DNA from: Planococcus wigleyi
GTDB taxonomy: Bacteria > Bacillota > Bacilli > Bacillales_A > Planococcaceae
Assembly: GCF_014836985.1 (NCBI RefSeq)
Contig: NZ_JACSPU010000006.1
Location: 62,001 to 126,000 of the forward strand
DNA: 64,000 nt
Reading direction: 5' to 3'
The translations under genes were made by a program, and so were the position numbers. Shown one piece after another: positions 61,206-64,000 of the stretch. Under the pieces are notes generated by a model. The model made no database searches. It worked only from the letters and a program-made list of their open reading frames with translations, and had not been told where the DNA came from. Position 1 is the first letter of the stretch. Every line of letters begins with the position of its first letter.

Positions 61206-61331
61206 ATGATTGAAAACGTAGTCGAATTTTTCAAGAACTTGCCCCCGAAACAATGCGCATCTTGTGGAGAAAAAATGGAAGAGCAGCATGAATGTTATGG
61301 TACTCAATGTGATTCCTGCAACAACTTATAA
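61206..61331 (+). CDS. yhfH: YhfH-family mini-protein with two CxxC pairs
   Basis: This 41-residue protein begins MIENVVEFFKNLPPKQC and has two cysteine pairs, CASC at 17-20 and CDSC at 35-38, plus C30. That layout suggests a small zinc-binding knuckle. It matches the YhfH family, whose function is unknown. AAGGAGATGG precedes the ATG at good distance. In B. subtilis yhfH also lies near lplJ (yhfJ). It is transcribed away from lplJ. Confidence 0.85.
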   Translation: MIENVVEFFKNLPPKQCASCGEKMEEQHECYGTQCDSCNNL

Positions 61332-61352
61332 GATTCAGCAAACATACTTATA

Positions 61353-61389
61353 AAAAACGAAGCAGCGCTTACTGGCGCTGTTTCTTTTT
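61353..61389 (+). terminator. Terminator of yhfH
   Basis: GAAGCAGCGC pairs with GCGCTGTTTC (one mismatch) across a 6-nt loop and is followed by CTTTTTG. Confidence 0.7.
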
Positions 61390-61419
61390 GTATTGAATCC
61401 AAATGGTGAAAAACTGCTT

Positions 61420-61541
61420 CTATCTGGGTAACTCTTCTTGCTATCATAATATTTGGGGCAGCTGCCTGAACATGATATCTTTCTATCTGAACTAATCGCT
61501 CCTTTACCTGCACTATCCATATCCTTACCTGCATTTCATCT
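61420..61541. repeat. Array 1: six degenerate 21-bp repeats
   Basis: A core ATCTG/ACCTG motif recurs exactly every 21 nt at 61422, 61443, 61464, 61485, 61506 and 61527, with divergent bases between. The 877-nt gap 61332-62208 that holds this array has no convincing gene. Confidence 0.7.
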
Positions 61542-61571
61542 GTTTCACAAAAGATCAAGCTCGGACTGGAA

Positions 61572-61592
61572 GCTGTTCGCCGTGCGAACAGC
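61572..61592. repeat. Short perfect hairpin
   Basis: GCTGTTCGC-CGT-GCGAACAGC forms a 9-bp stem with a 3-nt loop between the two 21-bp arrays. No T run follows. Confidence 0.55.
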
Positions 61593-61689
61593 CTGAATAG
61601 GCAGCGACACTTCCTGTTACAGTTTGGCTCACATACCAGGATCGATTATTCACCCATTGAGCATTCTAGTTTGCATGACTTTTCGCGAA

Positions 61690-61825
61690 ATTCGTGTAGG
61701 AACGCAGAAACTTCATGTAGAGAAGCAGCTAATTCATGTAGAAGCGCCACATCTCCCGGTAGAAACCTGCATAGTTCATGTAGAAACACCAAATTATCCT
61801 GTAGAACCACAAAACCACATGTAAC
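61690..61825. repeat. Array 2: six degenerate 21-bp repeats
   Basis: A core GTAGAA (often TTCATGTAGAA) recurs exactly every 21 nt, with GTAG at 61696, 61717, 61738, 61759, 61780 and 61801. Both strands therefore contain open frames with heptad-like repeats (HVExxx on plus, LHExxx on minus). These are more likely by-products of the repeat than proteins. Confidence 0.75.
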
Positions 61826-61996
61826 CTCACCCAGTCGAAGCGAAGGCGCGTGCATTACCGCTGCCGAGCGTTTCCAAAACTCCACATTACCTAACTACTC
61901 CATGCAAATATGGCTCACTATTTATCTCCCACACTCCGGGCTGAGCCGCGTCCAGGAGGGGACGGAGCTATAGGACTGGCAAGAGAAGCGATGCCC

Positions 61997-62140
61997 GGCT
62001 TATGGCGGGAGTCCTCTCCAGAGCGGTCGAAGCTGCTTTTAGAACTTCACTAAAACTATTACCTCTCTAGGTTTCCTGGCTTATTGTGGGAACCCACTCC
62101 AAAGCGGCCGAAGCGACTTATAGAACCTTACTAAAATCTA
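61997..62140. repeat. Two tandem copies of a roughly 81-bp imperfect repeat
   Basis: The stretch GGCTTATGGCGGGAGTC ... TTCACTAAAACTA (61997-62058) recurs at 62078-62140 as GGCTTATTGTGGGAACC ... CTTACTAAAATCTA. Start-to-start distance is 81 nt. Confidence 0.6.
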
Positions 62141-62167
62141 TCAATATTACTCTTTCTCTTTTCCACA

Positions 62168-62197
62168 TAAAAAAGGCACCGCCTAAGCGGTGCTTTT
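62168..62197 (-). terminator. Terminator of the hemY-FixH-like operon
   Basis: GGCACCGC pairs with GCGGTGCT across CTAA and is followed by CTTTTTTA on the minus strand, 12 nt after the lipoprotein stop. Confidence 0.88.
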
Positions 62198-62208
62198 TCA
62201 ATAATGGA

Positions 62209-62679
62209 TCAATGCCCAGAGTGGCCGTCCATTTTGTCCATGCCTTGTGAATCGTCACTGTCATCCGGAACAATGGAATCCGGGTCTGGGTTGCCGACCG
62301 TGATTTCCTGTTTCGGCATAACGTGCATACCTCTTGCTGTTGTATGGGCCTGCATGTAATACAGACCTTCCTCTTCAAAGCTGGTTTCCGCTTCGTAGAT
62401 GCCATCTTTCGTATGTTCAGCAGTAATCATCTCGCTGTTGTTGCGGTCGCCCGACTCCCATACTTCATAGACAACTTCACTTGCATCTTCCACAGCTTCG
62501 TCTCCTTGGCTCAACGCCACTGACAGCAGAACTTCCTCAGCCGGATCGGCTTGCGGTTCGGTATTGAACTCCACCATCACTTCTTCAATCATCTCACCAG
62601 TGCCTGCAGAATCCGCTTCTTCCGATCCGCAGCCAGCCAACAATAAAAATGGCAATCCAAGCCACATCATTTTTTTCAT
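62209..62679 (-). CDS. FixH/YtkA-like lipoprotein
   Basis: This 156-residue protein has a lipoprotein signal (lipobox LLAGC, C17), an acidic linker, and a YtkA/FixH-type beta-sandwich (about 30-130, with VVYEVWESGDRNNSEMITAEHTK split by its strands and GLYYMQAHTTARGMHVMPKQ). The C terminus is rich in Asp, Met and His (MDKMDGHSGH), which could bind a metal ion. It is coupled to hemY by an ATGA overlap. Function is unknown. Confidence 0.82.
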   Translation of the reverse strand: MKKMMWLGLPFLLLAGCGSEEADSAGTGEMIEEVMVEFNTEPQADPAEEVLLSVALSQGDEAVEDASEVVYEVWESGDRNNSEMITAEHTKDGIYEAETSFEEEGLYYMQAHTTARGMHVMPKQEITVGNPDPDSIVPDDSDDSQGMDKMDGHSGH

Positions 62680-64000
62680 TTTGCAGTTCCCTCCATGCTG
62701 AGTGACTCAGCAACAAATCGTTCAAGCGATAGTTCGGCAGCCGCTTTTCCTTGATCAACACAAGCAGGCAATCCAAATCCTTCAAAAGAACCTCCTGCAA
62801 TCTGCACCATCGGCAAAGCGTCCTGCACTTCCTTTTTCGCTGCCGCAATCCGTTCTCCATGACCTACCAGATATTGCGGCATCGCTTCTTTCCAACGCGA
62901 GACGATGGTAAATTCAGGCTCTTCCCGTATATCCATCAATTTGTGCAGGTCTTCCAATACGGCTTTAACAATCTCTCCATCAGACAACTCAACGACCGCC
63001 TCGTCCCCGACACGCCCGATAAATGACCGGTAAAGAGCTTTGCCCGGCGGAATCAACGTCGGCCATTTCAGGTGTGCAGCCGAACAGGCTGTTATGGTGA
63101 AATCGCTGTTTCGTGCAACCACAAATCCCGTACAATCCTTAGGGTTTTTTACTGCCCCTTCGGGAAATGCAATCGATACTGTCGCAATGGATGTGGAGGG
63201 CATGTCTTTCAAGCCTTTCAGCAAACCCAAAGGTTCAAAAATCGGCATCAACTTGGCATGCGGCAAAGCGAAAATGACACTATCTGCAATCATCGATGCT
63301 TCATTGTTCAAACGCAATTCCACTTGTTTGCCTTTTTGCACCAGCTTTTCAACTTTGATACCTTTTAAAATGGTGCATGTATGCAGCTCTTTTTCCATGG
63401 TTTGCACAAGTGTTTCAATGCCGTTGGAAAAAGTTTGAAAGATGCCTGTTTTTTCGGTATCAAATGCGCGGTAATTGGCTACTTGATTTTTCTTCAAGCC
63501 ACGAATCAAGCTTCGTTGCTGTTCTCCTGCTTCCAGCAATTCAGGAAAAGTCGACTTTATGCTCAAACGGTCGATATCTCCGGCAAATACACCTGAAAAC
63601 AACGGTTCAATCAAGTTTTCGACCAACTCATTGCCAAATCTCCGTCTCAAGAAAGGTCCAAGCGGCTGGTCTTCAGCAGAAGTTGTTGTGGGCAGGAAGA
63701 AATCTCCCATAGCCCGAGCTTTGCCGGACCAGGAACTGATGCCTGAAGCAAGAAATGACCCAAAATTCGTCGGGACCCCCATAACAGACCCTGCCGGTAT
63801 CGAATAAAGTTCATTTTCGACCGCCACTTTAGTGGTGCCAGGAGCACTTTGGATCAATTGGTCTTCAATGCCCAACTCTTTCGCTAATTGCTGGATACTG
63901 TTTTTTCGTGAGACAAACGAATCCGGACCACGCTCAATTACAAAACCGTCTTTTTGAAGGGTTTGGATTTTTCCACCAAGGCGATGGGCTGCTTCAATCA
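62676..64000 (-). CDS. hemY: Coproporphyrinogen/protoporphyrinogen III oxidase, 3' part
   Basis: The frame runs off the right edge of the window, so the N-terminal FAD-binding GxGxxG is not visible. The part present (442 residues) begins IEAAHRLGGKIQT and GFVIERGPDSFVSRK, typical of HemY/CgoX soon after the dinucleotide fold, and ends with MVQIAGGSFEGFGLPACVDQGKAAAE. The enzyme oxidises coproporphyrinogen III in the Firmicute haem pathway. The downstream FixH-like gene overlaps its stop. Confidence 0.93.
   Translation of the reverse strand, partial: IEAAHRLGGKIQTLQKDGFVIERGPDSFVSRKNSIQQLAKELGIEDQLIQSAPGTTKVAVENELYSIPAGSVMGVPTNFGSFLASGISSWSGKARAMGDFFLPTTTSAEDQPLGPFLRRRFGNELVENLIEPLFSGVFAGDIDRLSIKSTFPELLEAGEQQRSLIRGLKKNQVANYRAFDTEKTGIFQTFSNGIETLVQTMEKELHTCTILKGIKVEKLVQKGKQVELRLNNEASMIADSVIFALPHAKLMPIFEPLGLLKGLKDMPSTSIATVSIAFPEGAVKNPKDCTGFVVARNSDFTITACSAAHLKWPTLIPPGKALYRSFIGRVGDEAVVELSDGEIVKAVLEDLHKLMDIREEPEFTIVSRWKEAMPQYLVGHGERIAAAKKEVQDALPMVQIAGGSFEGFGLPACVDQGKAAAELSLERFVAESLSMEGTAK

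Noticed and set aside
61304-61558. 84-codon minus-strand frame with VQxxxxx heptads
   Set aside because: Produced by array 1 of the 21-bp repeats; it also overlaps the 3' end and terminator of yhfH on the other strand.
61624-61824. 66-codon plus-strand frame with HVExxx heptads
   Set aside because: The heptads come from the 21-bp DNA repeat, no ribosome binding site is seen, and the opposite strand has an equally long frame.
61420-61825. Possible CRISPR array
   Set aside because: The period is 21 nt with no separate conserved repeat and unique spacers, and there are no cas genes.
61646-61885. 79-codon minus-strand frame with LHExxx heptads
   Set aside because: Same reason as the plus-strand frame; the two cannot both be real and neither has start signals.

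Overview
The window looks like chromosome of a Gram-positive, low-to-mid GC member of the Bacillales. The best guess is a Planococcus/Planomicrobium-like Planococcaceae. This rests on strong AGGAGG-type ribosome binding sites, frequent TTG/GTG starts, Bacillus-type regulators (CggR, CtsR, Crh/HprK, FadR, LexA, ComK) and gene orders shared with Bacillus subtilis. The species call is inference; no 16S rRNA gene is present. There is no prophage, CRISPR array, transposase or antibiotic island. Most of the sequence is conserved core genome, and the unusual material sits between genes.

Layout. 1-5000: tail of a C39-like peptidase, a 5'-3' exonuclease (ypcP), a BCCT osmolyte transporter with a sigma-B-type promoter and a large leader hairpin, a SurA-N lipoprotein, a GNAT acetyltransferase broken by a stop codon, and a small membrane protein. 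5045-9438: trans-translation and RNA decay (ssrA tmRNA, smpB, rnr, est, secG). 9933-17000: the glycolytic block cggR-gap-pgk-tpiA-gpmI-eno, with a CggR operator and promoter before cggR. 17014-19880: a glutaredoxin-like protein and two LemA/TPM-domain modules, one of which has lost nearly all of its lemA. 20017-25742: tRNA-Arg(CCG), CtsR-controlled clpP, then crh, whiA, yvcK, rapZ, a NUDIX gene and trxB. 25820-33779: a TPR protein and a compact his operon (hisZGDBHAF-IE). 33911-37788: hprK-lgt-yvoD-ppaX-yvoF. 37956-41020: a signal-less amidase, a TetM-like GTPase and a DUF1801 protein. 41141-47366: a yvlB-like gene and uvrBA with a LexA box. 47509-64000: a block that in B. subtilis lies mostly in the yh region, with an IDEAL-domain gene divergent from comK, a UbiB-like kinase, enoyl-CoA hydratase, an S9 peptidase, lcfB under a FadR operator, a BceRSAB-like two-component/ABC module, lplJ, a 41-residue yhfH, a FixH-like lipoprotein and the 3' part of hemY/cgoX.

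How the genes work together. CggR controls the triose-phosphate half of glycolysis. HprK, PpaX and Crh form the carbon-catabolite signalling set, with PpaX removing the pyrophosphate made when HPr-Ser-P is dephosphorylated. YvcK and RapZ are linked to central metabolism and the cell envelope. tmRNA, SmpB and RNase R rescue stalled ribosomes and degrade the faulty mRNA, and ClpP can degrade the tagged proteins. UvrB and UvrA carry out excision repair.

The most interesting non-gene structures are: two neighbouring arrays of degenerate 21-bp repeats (61420-61825); a roughly 516-bp insert with inverted ends that splits a duplicated bidirectional terminator (51241-51816); a dispersed GC-rich repeat shared between 9.6 kb and 51.5 kb; a 59-nt hairpin in the BCCT leader; and the decayed lemA next to its former TPM partner.
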